A DNA stretch of 64,000 nt. It comes from Alteraurantiacibacter hainanensis (lineage in GTDB: Bacteria > Pseudomonadota > Alphaproteobacteria > Sphingomonadales > Sphingomonadaceae). A program made the translations under genes and the position numbers. Where the stretch lies: the NCBI RefSeq assembly GCF_036321025.1, contig NZ_JAZAPB010000001.1, positions 1,116,001 through 1,180,000 of the forward strand, in the 5' to 3' direction. Below, piece by piece: positions 40,702 to 49,156 of this stretch. The notes under the pieces are model-generated. The model worked only from the letters and a program-made list of their open reading frames with translations, was not told the origin of the DNA and did not search any database. Each line of letters starts with the position of its first letter. Positions within the stretch are counted from its first letter, which is position 1.

Positions 40702-42239
40702 ACGCGCTTGTCGATGCCGTGCTCGATCTCGGCCCGCAGCTGGCCGAGCACGTGCTGCTGTGCGCCGCCGCCGTGGCGCTGGGCATCGCGGTGGCCTTGC
40801 CGCTGGCGGTGTGGGCCAGCCGCTCGCCTCCAGTGGCGCGCGTGGCGCTGGGCTTTGCCAGCCTTGTCCAGACCATCCCCGCGCTGGCCCTCCTGGCGCT
40901 GTTCTTTCCCATCCTGCTGGCGGCGCGCGCGGTATTCGGCGAAGGGCTGCCGACGCTCGGCTTCCTGCCGGCCTGGCTCGCGCTGGCGCTCTATGCGCTG
41001 CTGCCGATCCTGCGCAACGCGGTAACCGCGCTCGCCAATCTCGACGACGAACTGATCGAGGCCGCCGACGGCCTCGGCATGAGCGGGTGGCAGAAACTGC
41101 GGCTCGTCGAGGCTCCGCTCGCTGCGCCCTACGTGATGGCGGGCATCCGCACCGCCAGCGTCTGGACCATCGGCGCGGCGACGCTCGCCACCACCATCGG
41201 GCAGCGGAGCCTGGGCGATCCGATCTTTGCCGGTCTGCAGACGCAGAACTGGGTGCTGGTGCTGGCGGGCTGCATCGCCAGCGCGGGGCTGGCCCTCGTG
41301 GCCGACGGCCTGTTCGGCCTTGTCGAACGCGGTTTTGCCCGCCGCCGACCGGCCCTGGTGATTAGCGGCGCACTGCTGGCGCTGGCAGGAATTGCCGGCG
41401 CGGCCGTGTCGCTCGTCGACTGGCGTGGGGAGACGCGCGAGACAGTGGTGATCGGGGCCAAGAGCTTTTCCGAACAGTACATCCTCGCCCGCGCCATCGG
41501 CTCCATGCTGGAGGACGAGGGCTTTGCCGTCGAATACCGCGAAGGGCTGGGTTCGGCGGTAGTGCACAATGCCGTCGCCAGTTCGGCGATTGACATCGCC
41601 ATCGACTATACCGGCACGCTGTGGACCAACCAGCTCGAACGCTCCGACAACCCCGGGCGCGAGGCGATGTACGAGACCATTGCGCAGTGGGAAGCCGACA
41701 ACACCGGCATCCGCGTGCTGGGCCGGCTGGGGTTCGAGAACGCCTATGGCCTGGCGGTGACGCAGGAAACGGCGCTGGAATATGGCCTCGCGACCATTGC
41801 CGATCTTGCGGGCGTCGCGCCGCGGCTGACCGTGGGCGGCGATCCCGAATGGTTCGAACGGCCCGAATGGATCGGCGTGCGCGATGCCTATGGCCTGCGC
41901 TTTGCAGAGCAGCGCACCTATTCGCCAACCTTCATGTACAACGCCCTGATTTCGGGAGAGGCCGACGTGATCAGCGCCTACACGTCCGACGGGCGGATCG
42001 CGGCGGAAAACCTCGTGGTGCTGGACGACCCGCGCGAGGCGCTGCCCAGCTACGATGCCATCGTGCTGATCTCCCCGCGCATGGCCGACAACGCCGCGCT
42101 GGTGCAGGCGCTCGAACCGCTGCTTGGCACCATCGATGTGGAGACCATGAGACAGGCGAACTATGCGGTGGACCGCGAGGACGACAAGTGGTCGCCCGAA
42201 AGGGCGGCGCAGTGGCTGCTGGAGCAGGTTGCGCCCTAG
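40698..42239 (+). CDS. Fused permease and substrate-binding protein of osmoprotectant transporter
   Basis: A 513-residue protein. The N-terminal half (about residues 1-225) has five or six membrane segments and the permease EAA loop (EAADGLGMSGWQKLRLVEAP). After a further membrane segment, the C-terminal half (about 245-513) is an OpuAC/ProX-like binding domain (VVIGAKSFSEQYIL; YTGTLWTNQ; FMYNALISGEADVISAYTSDGRI). The fused form is known in OpuC-type importers. Its ATG overlaps the ATPase stop, and its stop overlaps the convergent midA-like stop within CTAG. The ligand could be betaine, choline or another quaternary amine. Confidence 0.9.
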   Translation: MNALVDAVLDLGPQLAEHVLLCAAAVALGIAVALPLAVWASRSPPVARVALGFASLVQTIPALALLALFFPILLAARAVFGEGLPTLGFLPAWLALALYALLPILRNAVTALANLDDELIEAADGLGMSGWQKLRLVEAPLAAPYVMAGIRTASVWTIGAATLATTIGQRSLGDPIFAGLQTQNWVLVLAGCIASAGLALVADGLFGLVERGFARRRPALVISGALLALAGIAGAAVSLVDWRGETRETVVIGAKSFSEQYILARAIGSMLEDEGFAVEYREGLGSAVVHNAVASSAIDIAIDYTGTLWTNQLERSDNPGREAMYETIAQWEADNTGIRVLGRLGFENAYGLAVTQETALEYGLATIADLAGVAPRLTVGGDPEWFERPEWIGVRDAYGLRFAEQRTYSPTFMYNALISGEADVISAYTSDGRIAAENLVVLDDPREALPSYDAIVLISPRMADNAALVQALEPLLGTIDVETMRQANYAVDREDDKWSPERAAQWLLEQVAP

Positions 42240-43327
42240 CCTTGGCCGAAGCCTGCGCCGTCGGGCCAGTCCGGTCCTGTCAGCCCCATCACCTTGAACA
42301 GCTCACCCATCTGGTCGGGCGCAATCAGGCGATCGCGGGCGCGCACCAGCGTTTCGCCGTGCTGCGGGGCGGACCTTGCCAGCGCATCCGCGCGGGCATG
42401 AATGCCGAGGCTCGTCAGAAACTGGCCCTGCGTCACCGTGCCCAGCACCTTGCACCCCTGCGACCGGGCGACCTGCTCCATCTGCGCGAAATCGACATGG
42501 GCCGTCAGGTCGGCATCGCCCGGCGCATCGAACACCCCGATCCGGGTGTGATCCTTCACCGCCTGCAAGGTCGAACCGCTGCGCCCGTGGGTATAGCCGT
42601 AATCTATGAACAGTGCCGCGCCGCCCTGCCTGGCGAGGCGACCCGCCACTTCCTGCATCACGGTGGCGCTGGCGGGCGAGGTTTCGATCACGGTGCCGGG
42701 CGGATCGTCGCGGCGGTCTTCCGGCACGGCGGAATCCATCGGCTGGCGACCGGGCGTTTCGACGAACGCGCCCTCGCCATCCACGCCCACCATGATCTCG
42801 CGCCAGCCGGCCTGCGTCTTCACCAACTGGCGCACCGGCAGCGCATCGAGGAATTCGTTGGCCACCAGCAGGATCGGCCCATTCTCCGGCACGTCCGACA
42901 GGTCGGCGTGGTGGATCGCTCCTGGAACGGCAGCACGCTGCACCTCGCGCATCCGGCGCGAGGTTTCGATGAGGTGCACCTGCAGCCTCAGGCCCTGGCG
43001 CTCCATCACCCGCAGCGCGTCGCGCGCGAGAGTGCCCTTGCCCGGCCCGAGTTCGACGTAGTGGACCGGTTCTGCCCGTCCGCCGCGATGCCAGATGTCG
43101 GTCAGCCACAGGCCGATCAGTTCGCCGAACATCTGGCTGATTTCGGGCGCGGTGATGAAATCCCCGCCGCCAGCGCCCTGACCGCCGATCACGCGCTTCT
43201 CGTCGTAATAGCGCATGTTGGATTCGCCCATGAACTGCATGAGGCTGATCGGACCGGTGGTGGAAATCAGGCGGCGGAAGATGTCGCCAAGATCGCGCTT
43301 GTCGTGCTCGTCCCGCCGCTCGCTCAA
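42236..43327 (-). CDS. MidA/NDUFAF7-family SAM methyltransferase
   Basis: A 363-residue protein homologous to the complex I assembly methyltransferase NDUFAF7 (MidA). It shows GGDFITAPEISQMFGELIGLW, HYVELGPGKGTLARD (SAM site) and VANEFLDALPVRQL. In mitochondria NDUFAF7 dimethylates an arginine of NDUFS2. The TTG start (43327) overlaps the lgt stop codon, with GGAGG upstream, so lgt and this gene are coupled. The lgt-MTase order is common in alphaproteobacteria. A role in respiratory complex I is by family inference. Confidence 0.9.
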   Translation of the reverse strand: MSERRDEHDKRDLGDIFRRLISTTGPISLMQFMGESNMRYYDEKRVIGGQGAGGGDFITAPEISQMFGELIGLWLTDIWHRGGRAEPVHYVELGPGKGTLARDALRVMERQGLRLQVHLIETSRRMREVQRAAVPGAIHHADLSDVPENGPILLVANEFLDALPVRQLVKTQAGWREIMVGVDGEGAFVETPGRQPMDSAVPEDRRDDPPGTVIETSPASATVMQEVAGRLARQGGAALFIDYGYTHGRSGSTLQAVKDHTRIGVFDAPGDADLTAHVDFAQMEQVARSQGCKVLGTVTQGQFLTSLGIHARADALARSAPQHGETLVRARDRLIAPDQMGELFKVMGLTGPDWPDGAGFGQG

Positions 43328-44259
43328 GAGGCCTCCGCCGGAGAGGTCTTGCGCGCCTTGGTCCCGCTGGCCAGCGGCGGACGCCTCAGCGACCAGACGA
43401 TGAGGCCAAGGCCCAGCAGGACCAGCGGGATCGTCAGCCACTGGCCCATCGACAGGCCCGTATCCTCGTATAGCCACATCAGCTGCTGGTCCGGCTCGCG
43501 ATAGAATTCCACCACGAAGCGGGCGATGGAGATCAGCGTGGTGAACATGCCGACGAGGAAGGCCGGGCGATAGCGCGCGCGGGTAAGCCAGAACAGGCAC
43601 AGCATCACCACCACCACCAGCAGCCCTTCTCCCAGTGCCTGGTAGATCTGGCTGGGGTGTCGCGGCATCAGGGAGGACAGGCATTCACCGCCCGGCCCGC
43701 GACCCTGGTCGCAGAACACCATCGCCCAAGGCACGTCCGGCCCCGCAGGGCGGCCCCACAGCTCGCCGTTGATGAAGTTCGCCAGCCGCCCGAACAGCAT
43801 GCCGAAACCCACGTTCACGGAAATATAGTCGGCCACGCGGATGAACGGCAGCCCGCCGCGCCAGCTGACGTAGGCGATGGCCAGCACGGTGCCGATCACC
43901 CCGCCGTGGAAGCTCATCCCGCCGTCCCACAGCCGCAGCACTTTCCACGAAATCAGGCCGTCGCCCGAAAAATCGGTCCAGTGGCCGGGTTCGTAGAAGG
44001 TGACGTAGCCCAGCCTTCCGCCGATGATGATGCCCAGCGTGCAGTAGAAGAACAGGTCGTCCACGTGCACCTGCGCCATCGGCGCGCCGGGTGCCTTCAC
44101 CATGCGTGAAAGGTGCCAGTAGCCGATGATGATGCCCGCCAGGTAGGCGAGCGAATAGTATTTGAGCTCGAAGAAGCCGAGGTCGATCCCGGTGCGCAGG
44201 CCGAGGTCGCTCCACCGCAGGACTTCGCTTCCCGTCGCTGCCAGAACATCCAGAATCAC
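43324..44259 (-). CDS. lgt: Prolipoprotein diacylglyceryl transferase
   Basis: Transfers diacylglycerol from phosphatidylglycerol to the lipobox cysteine of prolipoproteins in the inner membrane. A 311-residue protein with about seven membrane segments. The family motifs are GGMSFHGGVIG and GRLANFINGELWGR. GTG start at 44259 with AAGGGG six bases upstream is preferred over a longer frame whose N-terminus is not lgt-like. It is divergent from glnD, with about 145 bases between the starts. Several lipoprotein substrates are predicted in this window. Confidence 0.95.
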   Translation of the reverse strand: MILDVLAATGSEVLRWSDLGLRTGIDLGFFELKYYSLAYLAGIIIGYWHLSRMVKAPGAPMAQVHVDDLFFYCTLGIIIGGRLGYVTFYEPGHWTDFSGDGLISWKVLRLWDGGMSFHGGVIGTVLAIAYVSWRGGLPFIRVADYISVNVGFGMLFGRLANFINGELWGRPAGPDVPWAMVFCDQGRGPGGECLSSLMPRHPSQIYQALGEGLLVVVVMLCLFWLTRARYRPAFLVGMFTTLISIARFVVEFYREPDQQLMWLYEDTGLSMGQWLTIPLVLLGLGLIVWSLRRPPLASGTKARKTSPAEAS

Positions 44260-44367
44260 GCCGCGCCCCTTGAATCTGCGAAGGCGAAAAGCGCCTTCGA
44301 ACGTGGTGCAGCGCTTTGGCACAGGGCGGGCGGGCAGAAAACCCCCTGCGACACCCGCGATGTGCCT

Positions 44368-44396
44368 TTGCAATGCATTGCGCGCACGCCTATCTC
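44368..44396 (+). promoter_or_regulatory. Putative leaderless promoter of glnD
   Basis: TTGCAA (44368-44373), a 17-base spacer and TATCTC (44391-44396) resemble a sigma-70-type -35 and -10. The expected start point falls on the glnD GTG (44404) or one base before. No ribosome site is present upstream of glnD, consistent with a leaderless message. Confidence 0.5.
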
Positions 44397-44403
44397 AGCC
44401 GAC

Positions 44404-47163
44404 GTGAGCCTGCCGACCATCCCCAAGCAACGCGCCATCATCGATCGGCGCAAGCTGACCGCCGCCATTGACGACATCGTTGCCGACAAGGGCGCGGACA
44501 ACGGGCGGCAGGCGATCGTCGAGCTGATGCGGAAGGCGCTGGACAAGGGCCGCGCCGAACTGACCCGTCGGCTGGATGAGAAGCCCGGCGCCGGGCACGA
44601 TAGCGCCAACGGCTACGCTTTCCTGATCGACCAGCTGATCCGCGTCATCCACGATCACGTGATCGACGATGTCTATCCCGTCGCCAACCGCAGCAAGGGC
44701 GAACGCCTCGCGCTGATGGCGGTGGGCGGATACGGTCGCGGCGAGATGTCGCCGCATTCCGACGTCGACATCGCCTTCGTCACCCCGGACAAGCCCACCG
44801 CGTGGTGCGAACAGGTGATCGAGGCGATCCTCTATTACCTGTGGGACCTCAACCTGACCGTGGGCCATTCCAGCCGCTCGCTGGCCGAAGTCACGCGCAT
44901 GGCGAAGGAGGACATCACCATCCGCACCGCCCTTCTGGAAGGGCGCTTCCTGTGGGGCGACCAGGAGGTGTACGACGCCGCCAGCAGCCGATTCTGGAGC
45001 GAGGTGGTGCCCGGCACCGAAGGCCGGTTCGTTTCCGAGAAGCTGGCCGAGCGCAATGCCAGGCACAAGCGCATGGGCGATTCGCGCTATGTCGTGGAAC
45101 CCAACGTGAAGGATGGGAAGGGCGGCCTGCGCGACCTGCAGACGCTCTACTGGATCGGCAAGTACGTGCACCGCGTGAAGAGCGCGCGCGAACTGGTGGA
45201 CAAGGGCCTCTTCACGCAGAAGGAATATCGCAGCTTCCGCCGGGCCGAGGGATTCATGCTGGCGGTGCGCGCCCACCTCCACACCATCTCCGGGCGCTGC
45301 GAGGACCGCCTGACCTTCGACCTGCAACGCGAAGTCGCGAACCGGATGAATTACGCCGACCGGCCGGGCAAGAGCGCGGTGGAGCGGTTCATGCAGTTCT
45401 ACTTCCTGCAGGCCAAGCACGTCGGCCACCTGACCGGCGTGTTCCTCTCGCACCTGGAGGAAGAAACGCAGGAACGCAGCCGCATTGGCGAATTCCTCTC
45501 CTCCTTCAAGCCGAGCAAGGCGATCGACGGCTATCCGGTGGAGGGCGGCAAGATCGCCGCCCCGTCCGACGACTGGTTCCAGCAGGATCCCGTGCGCCTG
45601 ATCGAGATCTTCACCATCGCCGAGCGCGAGGGGCTGGAAGTGCACCCCGCCACCATCCGCATCGCGCGGCGCGATGCGGGCCTGATCGACGGCAAGATAC
45701 GCAAGGACCCGCGCGCCAACGCGCTGTTCATCGACCTGCTGTCGGGACGCCGCGATCCCGAAACCGTGCTGCGCTGGCTGAACGAGGCGGGCGTCTTCGG
45801 CCGTTTCGTGCCCGATTTCGGCAAGGTCAACGCGCAGATGCAGTTCGACATGTACCACCACTACACGGTGGACGAGCATACCATCCGGGCCATCGGGCTG
45901 CTGAGCGAGATCGAACGCGGCGCGCTGGCGGAAGAGCATCCGCTGGCCACCGACATGGTGCCCAAGATCAAGAACCGCCGCGCGCTCTACGTCTCGGTGC
46001 TGCTGCACGATATCGCCAAGGGCCGCGGCGGCGACCACTCGATCCTGGGCGCTGAGGTGGCCATGCGGCTGTGCCCGCGGCTGGGAATGGATCGCCAGGA
46101 AACCGAACTGGTCGCCTGGCTGGTGCGCTATCACCTGCTGATGAGCGCCACCGCCTTCAAGCGCGACCTTTCGGATCCCAAGACCATCACTGATTTCGTC
46201 TCGGAAGTGCAGAGCCTGGAACGGCTGCGGCTGCTCACCGTGCTGACCATCGTCGATATTCGCGCCGTCGGACCGGGCATCTGGAACAGCTGGAAGCGCC
46301 AGCTGATCGGCGACCTGCACGAGGCATCGGTCGAGCGCCTGCGGCTGGGCCACAAGGCCCACGGCCGCGAGGAACGCGTCGCCGCCAAGAAGCAGGCCGT
46401 GGCCCGGATGCTGGGCGAGCAGGGCTACCTGGTGGAGAAGCTGGACGACCGTTTCGACGATGCCTACTGGATCGCCGAACCCGACGACGTGATCGCCATC
46501 AACCTGCCGCACTACGAGGCGGCGAAGAACGCCGAACACTCGCTGTCCATTCACGCGGAGTATTACGAGGCATTGGGCGCCACGCTGGTCACCGTGATCG
46601 GAAACGACCACCCCGGCCTGTTCTTCCGCATCGCAGGCGCCATCCACCTCGCGGGCGGCAACATCATCGACGCGCGCATCCACACCAACCGGGTGGGCAA
46701 GGCAGTCGACAATTTCCTCGTCCTTGATCCGCTGGGCAAGCCCTTCCGCGAGGAACAGCAGCTGGCCCGGCTGAGAACCTCGATCGAGGATGCACTGGCC
46801 AACAAGATCGATATGGTGCCGCGCCTGGCCAAGCGTCCGCTGAAGCAGAGCCGGGCGGAAAACTTCCGCGTGGCCCCTGTCATCCTGTTCGACAACGATG
46901 CCTCGAACCGCTTCACCGTGATCGAGGTGAACGCCACCGATCGCCCGGCCCTGCTCAACCGCCTGACGCGGGCGATGTTCGAGGCAAGCCTGATCATCAA
47001 TTCCGCGCACATCACCCAGTACGGGGAGCGCGCGGTGGACACCTTCTACGTGACCGACCTGCTGGGCGACAAGATCGTGAGGCAGGACCGGCTGGACAAG
47101 GTGGAGCAGGCGCTGCTCGATGCCATCGCCGCAGGCGAACCGCAAAGCGCCGAGGCGGCCTGA
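44404..47163 (+). CDS. glnD: PII uridylyltransferase/uridylyl-removing enzyme
   Basis: Senses glutamine and reversibly uridylylates PII signal proteins, controlling nitrogen assimilation. A 919-residue protein with four parts. The nucleotidyltransferase (GGYGRGEMSPHSDVDIAFV, about residue 107) is first, then the GlnE-like linker. Next is the HD hydrolase domain (HHYTVDEHTIRAI near 485, HDIAKGRGGDHS near 534). Last are two C-terminal ACT domains (VTVIGNDHPGLFFRI near 727, IEVNATDRPALLNRL near 836). GTG start fits the family N-terminus. Divergent from lgt. Confidence 0.95.
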   Translation: MSLPTIPKQRAIIDRRKLTAAIDDIVADKGADNGRQAIVELMRKALDKGRAELTRRLDEKPGAGHDSANGYAFLIDQLIRVIHDHVIDDVYPVANRSKGERLALMAVGGYGRGEMSPHSDVDIAFVTPDKPTAWCEQVIEAILYYLWDLNLTVGHSSRSLAEVTRMAKEDITIRTALLEGRFLWGDQEVYDAASSRFWSEVVPGTEGRFVSEKLAERNARHKRMGDSRYVVEPNVKDGKGGLRDLQTLYWIGKYVHRVKSARELVDKGLFTQKEYRSFRRAEGFMLAVRAHLHTISGRCEDRLTFDLQREVANRMNYADRPGKSAVERFMQFYFLQAKHVGHLTGVFLSHLEEETQERSRIGEFLSSFKPSKAIDGYPVEGGKIAAPSDDWFQQDPVRLIEIFTIAEREGLEVHPATIRIARRDAGLIDGKIRKDPRANALFIDLLSGRRDPETVLRWLNEAGVFGRFVPDFGKVNAQMQFDMYHHYTVDEHTIRAIGLLSEIERGALAEEHPLATDMVPKIKNRRALYVSVLLHDIAKGRGGDHSILGAEVAMRLCPRLGMDRQETELVAWLVRYHLLMSATAFKRDLSDPKTITDFVSEVQSLERLRLLTVLTIVDIRAVGPGIWNSWKRQLIGDLHEASVERLRLGHKAHGREERVAAKKQAVARMLGEQGYLVEKLDDRFDDAYWIAEPDDVIAINLPHYEAAKNAEHSLSIHAEYYEALGATLVTVIGNDHPGLFFRIAGAIHLAGGNIIDARIHTNRVGKAVDNFLVLDPLGKPFREEQQLARLRTSIEDALANKIDMVPRLAKRPLKQSRAENFRVAPVILFDNDASNRFTVIEVNATDRPALLNRLTRAMFEASLIINSAHITQYGERAVDTFYVTDLLGDKIVRQDRLDKVEQALLDAIAAGEPQSAEAA

Positions 47164-47166
47164 GGC

Positions 47167-47655
47167 TTACTGGATTCGGGCGACCCGCAAATAGCCGCTG
47201 CGACCCTCGAACCGGATCTCGTAGGCACCGCTCCAATGGCGGCTGATGGTCGCCACCCACCCTTCGCGCACGCGGTTGCGCATGGTGGAGCCGTCGATCT
47301 CGCGCCATAACTGGCCGTTGTCCAGCAACAGCACCTGCGACTGGCGTGCACCGCGCAGAACTTCCGCCACCGTGGCTGTCACCTCGACCTCTTCGTCGGT
47401 CCGCTCGATTGCCCTGTCCTCCTCGCGGAAGCCGAACACTTCCTCGCGCTCCTGCTCCTCGCGCTCCTCCTCCTCGGCGATCACCACCTGCTGGCTGGCG
47501 TAGGTCGAATCGAAACAGGCAAGGCGCGCGGCATCGTCCGTCGTGGCGGCGCATTCGGCGTAGGGATCGTCCTGCTGCGCATGGGCCGGGACGGTGAGGG
47601 CGATCAGGCCGAGCGGGGCAACGGCGGCAAGGCAGCGGGCGGAAAGCTTGGTCAT
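47167..47655 (-). CDS. Hypothetical periplasmic protein
   Basis: A 162-residue protein with signal peptide (MTKLSARCLAAVAPLGLIALTVPAHAQ). The mature region has two cysteines in CAATTDDAARLACFDSTYA, then a highly charged Glu/Arg coiled-coil stretch (about residues 60-90), then a small beta-rich domain (VLLLDNGQLWREIDGS; YEIRFEGRSGYLRVARIQ). The cysteine pattern recalls the VasI/DUF-type secreted proteins but the match is weak. It converges with glnD after a three-base gap. Confidence 0.68.
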   Translation of the reverse strand: MTKLSARCLAAVAPLGLIALTVPAHAQQDDPYAECAATTDDAARLACFDSTYASQQVVIAEEEEREEQEREEVFGFREEDRAIERTDEEVEVTATVAEVLRGARQSQVLLLDNGQLWREIDGSTMRNRVREGWVATISRHWSGAYEIRFEGRSGYLRVARIQ

Positions 47656-47758
47656 GAAATCGGGGTCCGGGGCAAGGGATTGTCCCGCCTCTTGAAAGCG
47701 CCGCGCGCCGCCGCGTCAACCTCCGATTGCATCCGCCTGCGTTTTGCCGGGCGACCGG

Positions 47759-48427
47759 TCAGCCGCCGCGCTCTCCGAACAGCGCCGTGCCCACGCGCAC
47801 GTGCGTGGCGCCCAGCATGATGGCAGTGGGATAGTCGCCGCTCATCCCCATGGATCGGCCTTTCAACCCGTGATCGTCGGCGATCTTTGCCATCAGCGCG
47901 AAGTAGGGCGCGGGCTCGATACCGAAGGGCGGCACGCACATCAGCCCGATAACGGGAATGTCCGCCCCGCGCGTCTGCTCCAGCAAGCCCGGCAGGTCGG
48001 CAATCGCGCAGCCGCCCTTCTGCTCCTCTTCGCCGATATCCACCTGCACGAAACACGGCACCTGTCTGCCGGCCTTGTCGAATGACTTGCCCAGCGCCTT
48101 CACCAGGCTGGGCCGGTCGAGCGAATGGATGCAGTCGAACAGCGCCGTCGCATCGTCCGCCTTGTTCGATTGCAGCTGACCCACGAGGTGCAGCTTCGTA
48201 TCGGGAAATTCCTCTCTCAGGGCAGGCCACTTGTCCTGTGCTTCCTGCACCCGGTTCTCGCCGAACACGCGGTGGCCGGCTTCCAGCAAGGGAGCGATAT
48301 CCTCTGCCGGATGCGTCTTGCTGACGGCGACCAGCGTCACCTCCTCCGGCTCGCGGCGGGCGATCTTGCAGGCCTTGGCGATTTCGGCCTGCACGGCGGC
48401 AAGGCGGTCTGTGGCGCTTTCACTCAT
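47759..48427 (-). CDS. YggS-family PLP homeostasis protein
   Basis: A 222-residue pyridoxal-phosphate-binding protein of the YggS/PROSC group. Lys37 in LVAVSKTHP is the PLP lysine; FGENRVQEAQ, HLVGQLQSNK and SMGMSGDYPTAI are conserved. The family regulates free PLP and affects amino-acid and keto-acid pools, and has no confirmed catalytic activity. No ribosome site: the ATG at 48427 is probably leaderless, with a TATAGC box at -12 to -7 that is shared by symmetry with the divergent gene 20 bases away. Confidence 0.93.
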   Translation of the reverse strand: MSESATDRLAAVQAEIAKACKIARREPEEVTLVAVSKTHPAEDIAPLLEAGHRVFGENRVQEAQDKWPALREEFPDTKLHLVGQLQSNKADDATALFDCIHSLDRPSLVKALGKSFDKAGRQVPCFVQVDIGEEEQKGGCAIADLPGLLEQTRGADIPVIGLMCVPPFGIEPAPYFALMAKIADDHGLKGRSMGMSGDYPTAIMLGATHVRVGTALFGERGG

Positions 48428-48432
48428 GGGCG

Positions 48433-48442
48433 CGCTATAGCG
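48433..48442. promoter_or_regulatory. Symmetric -10 element for two leaderless divergent genes
   Basis: CGCTATAGCG is a perfect 10-base palindrome in the 20-base gap between the YggS ATG (48427) and the ThiE-like ATG (48448). On each strand TATAGC falls exactly at -12 to -7 relative to the start codon. -35 matches are poor on both strands. Confidence 0.55.
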
Positions 48443-48447
48443 GGCCG

Positions 48448-48981
48448 ATGAACGGTTTCCACTCCCTGCCGAACCTCTGGCTACTTTCGGACGAACGCAA
48501 CGATTCGATGGTTGAGACTGCACTCGCAGCGCTGCCTCGCGGCAATGCTTTCGTGTTTCGTCACTACCATCTCAATCCGGCGGAGCGAAAGGCACGCTTT
48601 GACAGGCTGGCCGCGATCTGCCGGCGGCACGATCACCTACTGGTGCTCTCGGGCACGTCGAAGGAGGCGCAGGATTGGGGCGCGGACGGTGCCTATGGCC
48701 CAGCGCGCAAACTGGATAGGGTCTGCGGCATCGGTCGCTTCGCCACCGTTCACGACTTGCTCGAGATGAGCCGGGCCGAAAGGTACGGAATCGACGCAAT
48801 GTTCCTTTCGCCCGTTTTCCCGACGCGCTCTCATCCTGACGGCAGCTGTCTTGGAAAAGAGCACTTCCTTTTCATGGCGTCCAAGGCGAATGCTCCGGTG
48901 ATCGCGCTAGGCGGAATGAATGCAGAGCGAGCAGCGGAGCTCGGGTGGAACCGCTGGGCCGCGATCGACGGCCTCTCCTGA
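48448..48981 (+). CDS. Thiamine-phosphate synthase family (ThiE/TenI-like) protein
   Basis: A 177-residue TIM-barrel protein, shorter than typical ThiE (about 210). SPVFPTRSHPDGSCLG and VIALGGMN are the signature region of thiamine phosphate synthase/TenI relatives. The N-terminal half LWLLSDERNDSMVETAL replaces the usual pyrimidine-binding start, so it may be TenI-like rather than a full synthase. Leaderless start probable (see the shared TATAGC box). It ends 175 bases before ftsK. Confidence 0.78.
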   Translation: MNGFHSLPNLWLLSDERNDSMVETALAALPRGNAFVFRHYHLNPAERKARFDRLAAICRRHDHLLVLSGTSKEAQDWGADGAYGPARKLDRVCGIGRFATVHDLLEMSRAERYGIDAMFLSPVFPTRSHPDGSCLGKEHFLFMASKANAPVIALGGMNAERAAELGWNRWAAIDGLS

Positions 48982-49053
48982 ACGGCCCGAAGGGCTGCAA
49001 GGCCACGCGGCCGCCCCGCAGCGGGCGCGGCTTGCCTGCGCATCTAGCGAGGA

Positions 49054-49075
49054 CGCTCATGCGGAGGCATGAGCG
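49054..49075. repeat. 9-bp inverted repeat upstream of ftsK
   Basis: CGCTCATGC and GCATGAGCG pair perfectly around a GGAG loop, with A-rich sequence (AAAAACAAAA) to the right. The absence of T-rich sequence means it is not a standard rightward terminator. It lies 81 bases before the ftsK start and could be an attenuator, processing site or operator. Confidence 0.45.
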
Positions 49076-49156
49076 AAAAACAAAACCCAAACATTGACCC
49101 CGGAGTCCCGCTGTGGGATTCTTCGCGCCGGGACGCAGAGACGAAGGGAACGGACC

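Noticed and set aside
44395..47145. 900-codon open frame antisense to glnD
   Set aside because: The mirror frame of glnD has no recognisable motif and glnD is fully supported.
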